Below, piece after piece: positions 41,538 through 53,700 of a stretch of 64,000 nt of DNA (positions within the stretch are counted from its first letter, which is position 1; the number at the start of each line of letters is the position of its first letter). The translations under genes and the position numbers were made by a program. The DNA is from Vanilla planifolia. Its lineage: Eukaryota > Streptophyta > Magnoliopsida > Asparagales > Orchidaceae. The stretch is from positions 3,285,527 through 3,349,526 of the forward strand of contig CM043870.1 of the NCBI GenBank assembly GCA_023846275.1, read 5' to 3'. The notes under the pieces were generated by a model that saw nothing but the letters and a program-made list of their open reading frames with translations, searched no databases and was not told the DNA's origin.

Positions 41538-41600
41538 ATGATCGTCGGGAGAGTTCTGATTTTGAGCATCACTACGGCGAAATGGATGGTGCCGAGTTAG
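41538..41600 (+). promoter_or_regulatory. Upstream ORF 2 overlapping the bZIP start
   Basis: ATG at 41538 opens a 20-codon frame ending at 41598-41600, past the main ATG at 41582 and in another frame. An overlapping upstream ORF of this kind usually represses the main frame. Confidence 0.5.
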
Positions 41601-42382
41601 ACGTCGCGAATCCGGAGGTCTTCTCCGGGGCTAATGGTGGGGACGAACAACGAAGCAGCTGTTCGATGGATAGTTTCTTCGACGAGATCCTTAAAGAGAC
41701 TCCGCATCATTCTTGTACTCACACTCATACGTGCAATCCGACTGGTCCTGACCTGTCCCATACACACACCTGCTTCCATGTACATACCAAGATCCTTTCT
41801 GCTCCTCCGGACGAATCTGCAGAATCTGGTAAGAAGACTTCGGTCAAAAAAAGGTCTTGTGGCAACCGGGAAGCGGTCAGGAAGTACCGGGAGAAGAAGA
41901 AAGCTCGAGCGGCATCGCTGGAAGACGAAGTTGTTCAGTTGAGAGAGATCAACCAGCAATTGATGAAGAGGATACAAGGTCAAGCTGCTTTGGAAGCTGA
42001 GGTTGCAGGGCTTCGTTGCTTGCTTGTTGATATTAGAGGGAGAATCGAGGGAGAGATTGGATCTTTCCCCTATATGAAGCCTTTTAAGGGAGGGGATTCG
42101 GGTTTGCATGTTACACAGCCAAGCTTCTTGAGTGGTGCCCATGTCCAGAATCCTTGTGGCTTTAGTTGTGATGACCAGGCTTACTGCCTGTTCCCTGGGA
42201 TGCAGGGAAAGAATGGAGCTGAAGATAGTTTAACTAACGGAGGTTGTGAAATAGGGAAAGTTCATTGTGTGGGAAGCTCAAGTACTGGTTCAAAGGAGAT
42301 CATGGGGTGCGAAGGAAATGTTATTAATGCTGGCTGCTCAAGTAAGGCATGTAATTTTAAAGGTAATAACTTGTATGCTTAA
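41582..42382 (+). CDS. bZIP19/23-like: F-group bZIP transcription factor, bZIP19/23 zinc-deficiency type, 266 aa
   Basis: A nuclear regulator that activates ZIP transporter and nicotianamine synthase genes through ZDRE elements when zinc is low. Visible parts: a Cys/His-rich zinc-sensor motif at residues 45-69 (SCTHTHTCNPTGP followed by HTHTCFHVHTK), nearly identical to that in Arabidopsis bZIP19 and bZIP23; a basic region around 87-110 with N95-x7-R103; and a leucine zipper with heptad leucines 113, 120 and 127, continuing as hydrophobic heptads to about 148. The C-terminal part is Cys/Gly/Ser-rich and ends GNNLYA. Length matches the family (about 260 aa). There is no intron in the coding region. 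The start at 41582 gives the family's usual acidic N-terminus. Zinc binding by the Cys/His motif is known to switch the protein off in Arabidopsis; the motif is intact here, so the same control is expected. Confidence 0.94.
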   Translation: MDGAELDVANPEVFSGANGGDEQRSSCSMDSFFDEILKETPHHSCTHTHTCNPTGPDLSHTHTCFHVHTKILSAPPDESAESGKKTSVKKRSCGNREAVRKYREKKKARAASLEDEVVQLREINQQLMKRIQGQAALEAEVAGLRCLLVDIRGRIEGEIGSFPYMKPFKGGDSGLHVTQPSFLSGAHVQNPCGFSCDDQAYCLFPGMQGKNGAEDSLTNGGCEIGKVHCVGSSSTGSKEIMGCEGNVINAGCSSKACNFKGNNLYA

Positions 42383-42588
42383 TGATTTAGCTGCTTTTAC
42401 AATTGTTTTTGCATTGATATCATTTGTTTGGAGTTGCTATTATGTATTTAGTTGTTTGAAATCGTCCAATTTTAATTATTCTATTGTGGGTTGTTTTGGA
42501 AATTAACACATATATCATGATTTGAAGATAGTTCAATAAGAAGGACTGCCTAGTCTTTCTATTCTTGTTTGTAGTTGTTTTTAAGGTG

Positions 42589-42594
42589 AATAAA
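42589..42594 (+). terminator. Candidate poly(A) signal of the bZIP gene
   Basis: AATAAA about 210 bases past the bZIP stop codon, the first canonical hexamer on the plus strand there. Confidence 0.4.
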
Positions 42595-42619
42595 ATGCTT
42601 TTACCTTTGAGGATTCACA

Positions 42620-45600
42620 AATTGTATTAGAAAACATTCATTGAAAATTTTCTTAAAAAGAAAAGCTTTCAATGACACTTAATACTTCTTGTGGTATCCT
42701 ATGGAGAAAGGTTTCAATATGGGATATGTATGGTATAGGATATCAATACAAAGAAATGAAAATGTAAAAAATGTTGGATAGGAGTTGTTAGATTTGAAGT
42801 TAAATATTATAAGTGTAATTAGATACAAATGTATAATTTAATAAATGCATCGTATTATCATATACAGAACAGGTATAGATCATTCAGAGGAGTGGTTGTA
42901 TTTTTTTGTAAGTACAAGTAACGAGTTTTGAATCCTCACATTTCAATAGATAATATATTCTAATAATTAAAAAGTATAAAGACAAAATACTTTTAGCAAG
43001 CTTTCATCTTTTAGAAAGTGCAAGTTCCACAATTTTTAAAATTATTTTGATAACAAAATGTGATATTTTTTGTTAGTTACCTTGGGCTCAACTCACCATG
43101 CCAAAAATTAGAGTTTTGTTACCTTAATCCTACATTGAATAATAATCTTATTCATATTGAAAAAGTTTGGTTTTACATTTTATTCTTCTTTTCCATCTCT
43201 ATAGACGATCGTGTTTACTTCTTCGATCATGCTATCCCACACCTGATAGATTAAAAAAGGTTATAGTCTAGTGGTGTTTGAAATGTATCAAGAAAGTTTT
43301 GATTCATTTAAAATACCACACATGGTTCATGATACTCATATCAATAAGTTACCGATCAATTTGAACTTTTTAAAATTTTATCCAAGACATAGTGCAACAT
43401 ATAAATATTGGGCAAGTATTGATCAAAATACCAATTTATAAGCTTTAAAAAACTATCAATATTTCATGGTTGGTTTTAGTCGGTAAATCAATTAGGTTTC
43501 ATGGCAACCGGAGCCTCACTGTCACATCTTTCTTAGTCGCCATCGTGTTCCAATCCACCAACTTCAAGGAAACCCAGTCATTAGACGCAAGCATAATAGT
43601 TTTGGGGGGGTGGGTGGGTGGCAATTGATTACCAATGCTACTAGTGGGAGAGAGTTCGGTCCTAGCTACCCTAACAGTTAGCCTTTCTTCTCTTTGTTTT
43701 CCTTAACCTAGTGTCATCCATTTCTATATTTGGTGACTTGACTTGTGGGTCACTTTTTGAATAATGCAAAGTTATCCAGAGAGAGGGGGAACGTTCTAAA
43801 ACATGTTTGCATGCGAATTCTAAAACACTTAGCATAAGTATCGGAGCCATTATAAACCACATTTGTTTTATTACTTATTCTACCTTGGGCATATACGTTG
43901 GCATTTTATTGAACAGGAAATTACCATTTCCAAACTTGAATAAGTTTAAGGTATGCTTTTGTTTACTACAGTTATGTTATGAATATTTTGTGAGTTTAGA
44001 TAAATATGTTTAAAAAGGAGGTTTATATTTGTTAGGATTTTGATACTTTTGACTTTGAAAAAGATTTTTTTTTTGAAAAATTAATTTTAGACCCCATGTG
44101 TCATTAATATGAGCATAAGATATCCATTACTTGATTTGTTGACTTCTTTAAATATAATATCAATAATTTTAAATACAACTCATGATCATGTCATCCAGAT
44201 GTTGCTCAAGTAGATCAACATCTAGACTTTAGGCTAGTAGTTGTCGAAGTCACAATCAACACATTTAAAACAACAATACAGCATCAAACAAGTAGAATTC
44301 TATAAATAACTTTACTAACCCTACCATTAAAATAGTAGATCTATCTCAACATCATCAAACCTAATAACCCTTCCCTCAAATTTAATTTAAGCCTGCATGA
44401 GTTCATGGAGCCTATTGAGTGAACTTGGTGAGCTTAACATATCCAAGGACTTTTATCATGTGTCTTGAAAAGAAGACATTGATGAACCCATATTCAAGCT
44501 TTTGATGTGCAACATTGACCTTTTTCAAACTGTTGAGTCTTAGCAAATGTTGCTCAATGAGGTCGTATTGATGGTTAAAAGGCCTGAATGAGAGCATTGT
44601 TTTGAGATTAGTACACCAATTGGTACATTATTTAAAAAATTAGTGCATTATTCAAAGCAAGTAAAAAATATTCATTTGAAAATTAGAGATATTTTGTTGT
44701 ATCATTGTCAAAAGCTAGTTTGGAAAAATGTGGTCTCCTTTTTGTTTTGTTATGACACTCTTTTGAGTTTTTAAAGCATTTTCGTACCTTCATAGCCATC
44801 ATTTTAACTCATGGTTCTTGACTTTCAATTGCAGGGATAAGTTTGTTCTGAAATTTGATCATTGGCCTCTCACATATAGTAAGAATGCCTTATTTTAGAT
44901 CACTTAATCCTTTTCAGCTTGCATTTGAGCTCATCAGACATTTTTGTATCATAACCTATATGTTATATATCTTAATTTGCATCAAGGATTGATGAAATAA
45001 CATCTAAGAGGGGCATTCCCTCTTCTTAAGCTCACTGGCCTTCAGCTAGAGTTTGCAAAAAGTTGCCCCAGATTTCTTTTAGAAGAACTGTTTCAAGCAA
45101 TTTTGCTTCAAATTGCAGAATTCTGGAATGATTCATGGATCATTCTCAAGTATTGATTCTTTTATTTTCTTTCACACATGAATACTTTTTTTTGTGACAT
45201 TAACCAACATAATAATTTCCTTATTGATAAGGCTTGGTTTGTTTCAACAGTAGTGATTGAAAAAATAGTAATGTAGAAATGCAATAGACTTGGAACAATG
45301 AAGACCTTTAATGAAAAAAAAAACAATAATGCTTGATAAATTACAGTAAAAATACACAAAGATTAAATTATCTTTTTGGGTTTTGATGATAGAAGATAAA
45401 TAAATATCATCAAACTTTGAATGAAAAGCTGTATAAAAAGCTAATATTAAGCCAGAATAAGCTACTTATTTCATGCATCAGATGAATATGTTCATTTGTT
45501 TTTGTTCAAATGAAAATAGTTTAGCTTCTCTTTAGAATAGATTTCCATATTCAAGTATTTGGATTCATTTTTTCTGCAGTAGTTTCCTGTTGAAGGTAAC

Positions 45601-45740
45601 TCTTTAGGTTTGCCTTCTGGCTTTCTACACTAAATTGCAACCTCATAGTAAGGTAAAGTAGTTCCATAGAAATAGTTTTAAACTGATCAAGGAGTTGCAA
45701 CAAAGAGTTCAGAGGTAAACTGAACTTGTTATTGGAGAAC
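42620..45740. other. Intergenic DNA between the bZIP and ECA1-like genes
   Basis: About 3.1 kb, AT-rich, with only short chance frames. A G-rich GGGGGGGTGGGTGGGTGG run lies at about 43603-43621. No gene, RNA or element recognised. Confidence 0.55.
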
Positions 45741-45751
45741 AAGGAAGCACA

Positions 45752-46090
45752 CTAATACACCAGTTTGGCTCGATTAGCCCGTGATGAACCGGAGAGGGCT
45801 TTGCAGATGCTCGAGGTTACGTTTGAAAGTGCAGGTCCTAACGTAGGATTGGTGAAGACAATGGGAAGACAGCTCTCCTCTATATCAGAGATGGCTTTGC
45901 AGCACTGTGGTGTGAGCTTGATCTGTAGGCTGAGGAAGGAAGGAATCAGCTTCACGGCGCAGTCTTGGACCTCGGAGACGGCATTCCAGCACTTGAAGAC
46001 GTCGGGTAACAGCGAGAAGGAAGAAGCTTTGGGTGCGGCAAAGGCGAGGAAGAGGATGACATATACCGTGGCTGCTGCCCATTTGGCCAT
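45752..46090 (-). CDS. ECA1-like / prolamin-like secreted cysteine-rich protein, 112 aa
   Basis: A small secreted protein of the Prolamin_like (DUF1278, ECA1 gametogenesis-related) family, whose members include the egg-cell-secreted EC1 proteins and others expressed in reproductive or embryo-surrounding tissues. An N-terminal signal peptide is clear (hydrophobic VYVILFLAFAA, likely cut after APKASS). The mature part has six cysteines in the family order, C-x10-C-x16-CC-x9-C-x19-C by eye, with the conserved CW near the start and CCKAISDIEESC in the middle. The frame is intronless, as in the family. The start is the ATG at 46090 (MAKWAAATV); a frame extension to 46099 has only a TTG. A TATA box sits 56 bp upstream. 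The exact tissue and ligand cannot be read from the sequence. Confidence 0.88.
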   Translation of the reverse strand: MAKWAAATVYVILFLAFAAPKASSFSLLPDVFKCWNAVSEVQDCAVKLIPSFLSLQIKLTPQCCKAISDIEESCLPIVFTNPTLGPALSNVTSSICKALSGSSRANRAKLVY

Positions 46091-46145
46091 TTTCTGCAAT
46101 GGAGAGTGGTTGCTCGGTTGCTGGTAGGTTGAGATGTGTGGGAGA

Positions 46146-46154
46146 CTTATAGAG
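46146..46154 (-). promoter_or_regulatory. TATA box of the ECA1-like gene
   Basis: Minus strand reads CTCTATAAG, 56 bp upstream of the ATG, the usual distance for a short-leader plant gene. Confidence 0.65.
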
Positions 46155-46439
46155 GGATGAGGGGCAGGGAAAGCTGTGGGATGTGAATGCTTTCTAAGTT
46201 CTAACGGTAAGTATTAAATTGGTTTTGAAGGTTACAAGAGAGTTGATTTTTGGTCTTAGGTTACAAGATTGGGCCTTGTGAAATAAATGCAAGAATTAAT
46301 TAAGAGGTTTAGAGGTAATTAATCTTGAATAGAAACTCTCAATGTAATAACCAAGATTAAAGATGAAAAAAAAGTGATTGTCACATGATAATTAGGGATA
46401 ATCATACTATGGGCATGGAGATGACCTCTTATGTCCAAA

Positions 46440-47110
46440 TCTATGAGGTTTTGTTTGATTTCTATACCAACAAATGCTCTTTATCATATGCTTGAAAATG
46501 GCTAAAAATTAGTAGAAACGGCATTGTCGGCCATCCTTGATTACTATCGAAGAAAATGGGCATCCTATTTGATTCATGTGTCTTAATTACGTGCTAGGCA
46601 TAGATGGCAACACTAAATCCTTCTTAAAATGCTTTTAGGATATCATTAGGATAGATGTGTATTGAGGGTTTTCGTTGATGCCTACATGTTATGTCGATGG
46701 CATCATGCCCATCTTTAAGGTAACTAGTGCTTTCCTACCTAGACATTTTCTTCTTATCATCCTCAACAACACTATCTATAAAGTTGTGGCAAAAGTTTAA
46801 GTGTTTAGATTGTAATTTATTTTATCTAATCTTCTCATAAATAGGGTCATTAAAAATGTTCATACTATAACCACTTCCTTATACTTCTTTTGGCAAAACA
46901 AGATTAATAAATCCTATGTGCTATCTTGCACGGCTCATGTTGCACTCCATACCACACAATATGGAAGTTAATTGAGGTCCAACTTGAACTTTTGGGACTA
47001 CTTAGACGTTGGCAATCTTCACAAGCCCTACCCTTGAGATGTATTAAGGAAGGTGATACAAACATTAGCATTGTGATCCAAGATTCAATTGAAAAACTTC
47101 TTCTCGGAAA
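46440..47110 (+). mobile_element. Possible decayed LINE reverse-transcriptase fragment
   Basis: Plus-strand pieces around 46740-46920 resemble the L1 stretch that follows the FRPIS box (ILNNTIYKVVAKV next to a degraded R-x-x-x-IL-x-x-LI pattern). Frames are short and interrupted. The match is by eye and short. Confidence 0.3.
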
Positions 47111-47709
47111 CAAAAAAGGGAATACTCATCTGTTTGGTGATAGAGGAACCCTAAATCTCTATATATGTTTTATAATTACCATATATAGAGCATGGGTCCT
47201 GATCATTAACTTCACCTTTATATTGTATAATGGCCACTTGCATGGACCTTATTGTTGTTTAATATAAAACTTTTATCAAATTGTTTTTCTTTTTAAAAAA
47301 ACCCACTTAAGTTGAGTTAAAACTAGACAATACCTTGTGTTGATGACACCAAGTCATCAACTAAGTAGGAACTTAATCCCCTTCCCACCTAAATAAGCCT
47401 AGGTTTTAGTGCAATGTTAGGAGACCAGACCTTCCAAACAAACAAGGCCTGAAACTTGAAAGAAAGCAAATATTAAATCAGATTCTGTTACTTCTTTCAT
47501 GCACCAAAATGTATATTCCAAGCAGGGATGTGCTATTCGCTAGGGAAAAGAAAAAAAAATGCAAACTCATTAAGTTTCATAAGGCCACTGTGACAATATC
47601 CAGATTAAATTTTAACTCCAGATATCATATAAATACAAGTGACACCAAGTACAGCATTTACATTGGAAGAAGGATACTTAACAGTCTCAAGCAATTTAAG
47701 AAATATGTA
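47111..47709. other. FREE1 3' flank; nothing further recognised
   Basis: AT-rich sequence just downstream of the FREE1 stop, presumably including its 3' untranslated region. No clear gene or element. Confidence 0.5.
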
Positions 47710-50700
47710 TCAATGAGCACTGACCAGGAAAGGATGTTGGCACACTCCACATTCTATTGTTTCTGAACCAGAATTTGGGATTTGAACCTGAAGCATTTTA
47801 GTTGAAAAAAAATTTATGTCTGAGGAACAATTTTGTGCCTTTAATTCTTCCAAAAAAAAAAAAAACAAAATGAAGTTGTTTAAGCTAACTAGCAACAGGA
47901 ATGATGAATACCTGCAAATGAACAGTGCAGATAGGGCATGCCACTTCTCTCGTCTTCCTTCCAGATGATGAATCAGATGATTTAGACCCTAAAAGAAAAT
48001 TGATGTCATGGAGAAGTTCGAATGAAACAGTTCTAACGAGGTTATTAATGAAAGCTGTTTACCTGAAGAAGACTTGCGTGTTCTCTCCATTTCTTCCTGT
48101 AAAAAGGTGCAAATAAGCAAAAATGAAATACAGCAGATAAAAAGTTGCAAATAAACTGCCAGATTCAATTGAGTTTGCTACCCTACACGAAGGATGGCAA
48201 AAGACATGGGATTGAAATGAGTAGGACTTTGTGTTATACAAATGCACATGATGCCTATACAAGGATTAGATTTCAGTAACAATGGTTAACATAATGAACA
48301 TTCAACTCTCATAGTTGCGATTACATTACAAAGCATATCATATTCGGCCTTTTGTGAAAGTTTTTCCGAGTTTTCTCTTTAGAATTTGGTTAAATACATT
48401 AAGACCCAATGCGTCTAAACCAAGTTCCCCATATGCATCTCCACTATATATCCAAGAAGGGTGTATAAAATGGTATACGCATGTCTTTAACATTTTATAA
48501 ACGTCCTCAAATGGCATGCAAAAGAAAGAATGTTCTTATAAAACTTCCCATTGTTTAGGAAAACACTTCAAAATGTCATTTTCCCATTTTTTATATGCAA
48601 AAATGCAAAGCTTAAAAATTTGAACAAGAAAAGCCAAAAAAAAAAAAAAAAAAAATCATTAAAGACTTGATCATAAAATAATTTATCATTGCAAGATTTA
48701 AAAATGCTGCAAGGGAAATAAAAAACTGATTCAAAGCTTAAGTGTTTAAATGAAAATTTGAGAATGATTAATTATATAGATCCAAAACTAACCTGCAGTT
48801 TCCTAGCAAGATCTTCATGACTTTTCACAGCAACCGATCGATTAGCTTCCTTTGCATTACTCAACCTTTGGGTAACTTCCGCCTGTAAACGAAAACTAAT
48901 TACCAACTATTGCCAAAAGACATAAGATCACCAAAGAATGACTGACCTCAAACATATATGATACATCACATTCCAGCATAAAGTAAATTTATCGATTCTT
49001 TTATATGAGACAGAAGTAATATCTCACCAAAAATTAAAATTCATGTAACTTCTATTTGGCAATTTGCCAATTTTACTACAATACAGAAGCAAGAGAGACC
49101 CTAAGATTTAAGGAAAATAGAAGGGGAATAAGGAAAAGGTTCAGGTTTTGGAGAGGAGAACATAGTTTATATGAAAAGGCAAAGAAAAATGTGAAGGTTG
49201 AAATTAATTATCATCCAGAATTACAATGCGAAGCCTTATTTAAAGGAATTACAAATCAAATACCAAATTCCTAGACAAAAAATCAAATTACATTCTGCAA
49301 AATAAAATCCTAACTCTTTCAGAAATTTCTAACTAAAGAAAAAAATTCTAGTTCATTCTATTCACATAATTAATCTGGATTGACTTCTCTTGTTCCTTCA
49401 TCAAAACTCCTAACTAAATCTTCTATAATTACTACATGAATTATATGAAAGCTGGCTGGGTACCAAGAGATGTTAAAACCTCAAACTTGAACCTATTAAT
49501 AATCTCCTATAAACAAATAGTGACGTCTTAAAACAGCATCTGTTCCAATGTTAACAGTATCCAGACATCTCCAAGGTAACTAGAAAACTAAAAACACAAA
49601 TTAGGGCTAATAAGGAGCAGGTCAACAGAAACAACAAGATCATGACAAGAAAACCATCCAAATATGTACAGGGGGAAGGAGAACACAGTCATCATGCATT
49701 GGCATAATAGCGTTGGCAACAGGACCCCTCAAATTTTGATATTACAAAAACAAATTGTAAAACATCATATTTTACTCATCCCTGGCAATTTGAAACAAAC
49801 TCAATAAGCATATAGGGCTAAGGTTAGGCAGTCAAAGCCAACAATCCTTACATATTATCTTCGTCATGCTTGGTTTGTAAAGTACAGGAGTTGGCCACCA
49901 GGTGCCTGTCTCGAGCGGCCAACTAATTTTAACCTTATTTATTTGTTGCATATTTGTACTATAGATTTTCTTCATATGTAGATTACAGATTGTAGCATCA
50001 TTTAAAGCAAAGAAAAATACCATGCATCCATCACAAACACGAACTAGCTGAGCACTCTCATCTGCAGAAAGAGCAGTTCTTCCTTGACTGCATTTATCAC
50101 AGAAAATATCACCACAGTTCCTACAATGATGCTGAACAAAAGAACAAGAAAATAAATGCAATTAGGATCTTAGCAAAGACTAATGACTATTGACAAGATT
50201 TAGAAAGCTATACCCTACGGACGAAAGGTCCAAAAGCTACTCCACATGATGTACACTGAGAAACTGCTTCATCAGGCACCTGAAAAAAATAAATAGTAAT
50301 TCTGTACATTTAGAAATGCAAAACATGCATGACAGATAATTAAATCAGCTGTTATCAAAGTTCCATGCTGCATAGAACTCTATAGACAGTATCAGCGAAG
50401 TGTCCAGGCCAGGAACACTCACTAAAATGTCAAATAAAACTAAAAGGACGAGTCTCTATTCATGAAGTTTGTGATAGTAAACTTGACTCAGAAGCACATG
50501 TAAAATGACAAATAATAATGATGTAACCAAGTTGAATTATGTTAACAAAATTACAATTAGGATTTTATATGGAAGAAGAACTGATTCACACTCGTATGAA
50601 ATATTGAAGTCTCAAGACCATATATGAAACAGGATTTCTCAATGCACCTAAACGCAAGACGAAAAAGTCAATATTTTGGGGTTATTTCTCCTAGATAAGA

Positions 50701-53700
50701 AGAAAAAATCCATACGAATAAAAATCAACAACAACTCGAGATAAAAACCCAGTTTACAGAACCAATTCCATACTCTAGGACAAAAAAGAAAAAAGTTCCC
50801 ATAAAAAGCTAAAGGAAATCCAATGACAGAAAATGTTCAATAATATCTACAGCACACTTTTAACACACAATAAAGTTATCAAAAGTTTTCTTTTTTAAAA
50901 GATAGCAAGGGGAAATAAAAGTGGATTAACAAGAAAAAAAAAAAAAAAAAAAAAAAACGACCTGTGAGATCAGCAATTCAAAGCACTTGGAAAAGCCCTT
51001 TGAAAGGGTACTCAAACCCTACCGCTGTAATCCATATACCAATAAAATCTATGGACCTCTCTGAACCGTTGAATTTATTAACTCCAATAAAAACATGATG
51101 CAATTTTCTTATCTCCCAACACTTACCCAAATAACTAGGCATGTGCAACTAGACTAGGTTAGCTGACTGTAAGAAGCAACTAAAACAAGCCTATCCCACA
51201 CTGTGTGGGAAAGGGAACCTTGTTTTTAGCAGGAATGGATCCACGATATGAGCCAATGTTTGGCTTGTCCAATTGAAATTAACCAATGATCACAAGAAGA
51301 TAATGAATTGGCAACAACTTGTTTAGCATAAAATGAAATATAAAACCTTTTGGTGAACGGAAAAATTGGCCATGTTTCTGGTGGATTATATGATATCATT
51401 TTTCTTAAACACCTGTCAATTAAATGATGGAAGGACCCAAAAGCATGATGAAAGTAGATATGATTAGATAAGCAATACAGTCATCCATATTCTGACTAAA
51501 ATCAGACATCAAAACAGCGGAAGTATTAAGGTAAAATTGAGTTCATTGTTCGTTTATCCATTGGAGAAGAACAAGATAAACAACAATTAAACAAGTTCCT
51601 TTCAATAAGAAACAAAAACAATGGCTGAATTCTTACCCAATGATCTTTTTCCAAATTGTCAGGTTTCATCAAGTTCATCCAATCACCAAATCCCTTTTTC
51701 TTCTCATTTGATTTTTCAGACAACTTGCTGCCTTCTGCACTCCCTCTGCTGCCTTGGCTGACGTCACTACCACCCATCTCCTTGAACTGGCAGTTGGATG
51801 CAATTTGTAAGAATTGTATGATAGCAAAAAGTAATAATTTTTAGTAAAGGTACATGAAAAGGCATACTATTTTAGCAAGGAGCATGTGAAAAAAAAAACA
51901 GAACAAGAAGATCACAAGCATTTTTCAATCGAAAACTAAAAGTATTTTTTACTAGTACAACAACAATAAACTTTAATTCCAACAAGTGGGATAAAACATA
52001 CGAATTATCTAATGCTATAGCATCTTATCGACTAACCAATCCAAGCATGCCAATTCTTTCTAAAATTCTTCTGCCACTTCCTTTTTCGTCTTCTACTTCT
52101 CTTATTCACAAGAAAAACATCAACACAAATCTTTTTAAAAGGCTTGAATGCTAAGACTCTGGTAAACATAACAATCAATTGGTTGTTGAAACGAATAAAA
52201 GACAAGCAAATCTTTTGACTTATAATATTTCTCTAATGAAGTAAAAAAAATCAACTTCAAAGTGCCTGATTCTCTTGTGAAATAATAGATTGCTTGTAAT
52301 GTCAACAACAACTTGATTGTCAAGTACATGGATAATGACTGAATACTGAAACAAAACTCCTCAAGCCAAAGCTTCACTCAAAATGTTTCACAAGCTACAA
52401 GGAACCACGGCCTAAATATTTAACTTTAGCATTAGACTGAACTATCACCAATTATTTCTCTCTCCAAATGATAAAATTCTCCCAAAAAGGTTCAATAGCC
52501 TGAAGTTGATCTTTTATTCATTTTTAAAATAGCATAATTGACATAAAAATATGTCTTAATCTATAAATGACTATATTTTGCAAAACATAATCCATTTCTA
52601 AGAGCCCCCTTGACATATTTTCAAAACCTTACAACAAACTCACAATGAACTTGCTCTGGTCTGTTGATAAATTGATCAATAGCACTTATAACATAAGTGA
52701 TATCTGATCAAATAACTGTTAAATAAATCAATTTTCCCACCACCTAACTAAAGCAAGACTGTCTTCCAAGAATATCTTGTTATTTTTCTAGAATCATGTA
52801 TTTAGATTAATCAAAATGCGAATGAGTTTGGTGCCAAATGATCTAACTCATATAATAAATTAAGTGCATATTATCATTGAGACAAGCCAACTTCAGTTTT
52901 ACTATGAACTATCTCAATCTTAAGTATCAAGAAAGTCTAACACTTCTAGTGAAAAATTCTTTACTAGATACTGTTTTATTGGCTAAAGAATTTTTCTAAA
53001 TATAATATAAAAGTGATGTCCAAAAAATTCATAGCAATGTTATTCTTTCTAGGTGTGGGAGTAGCAAACAAAGACACTCTTAATTATCCTTGACATATGA
53101 AGGTGAGCAAAAGTATTGCAATAAAAAACTCTGAAAGGAACAAAGAAGAGGTTTCTTTAGTATAATGAGTTTAAGGGAATAGTACATTTTAAAATAGAAA
53201 AAGCATCCAATTGATAGAATGGCAGGCTGTGAGAATAATATCCCACCAATGCTTGTTGGACATGTGCATTTAGGACATGATCGCATGAGCAACATCAAAT
53301 ATATGTCAATGCTTACATTCAGATATACCATTTTGTTGTGAATTATATGAACATGCAGTCTAATTTATGATGCCTAATGAATTGAGAAGATGAAGCACAA
53401 ATACTTGAACAAACTCAATAGTATTTTCAAAATGAAACAATTTAATGATAATAGAAAATTGGGTTTTTATTTCATTACAATAGAGATCCACCTTTCAGAA
53501 GTTCAAAAGAGTAACCCAAGAAGAGTCATCGACAAAGATGACGAAGCAACAACTACCATTAAGAGACTTTACCTTAATAGGGGCCCCAAATGTGAGAATG
53601 AATCAACTCAAACAAAGTAGAACTCTTATTATCAATTCTTTGATAAAAAGCATGAAGATGCTTTCTTAACTTACAATATTTACTCTTGATGTTAAAAGAA

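Noticed and set aside
46091-46099. N-terminal extension of the ECA1-like protein
   Set aside because: The extension would start at a TTG; the ATG at 46090 gives a standard signal peptide.
45765-46127. A 120-codon plus-strand frame
   Set aside because: It is the antisense shadow of the ECA1-like gene; the minus strand has the signal peptide and the six cysteines.
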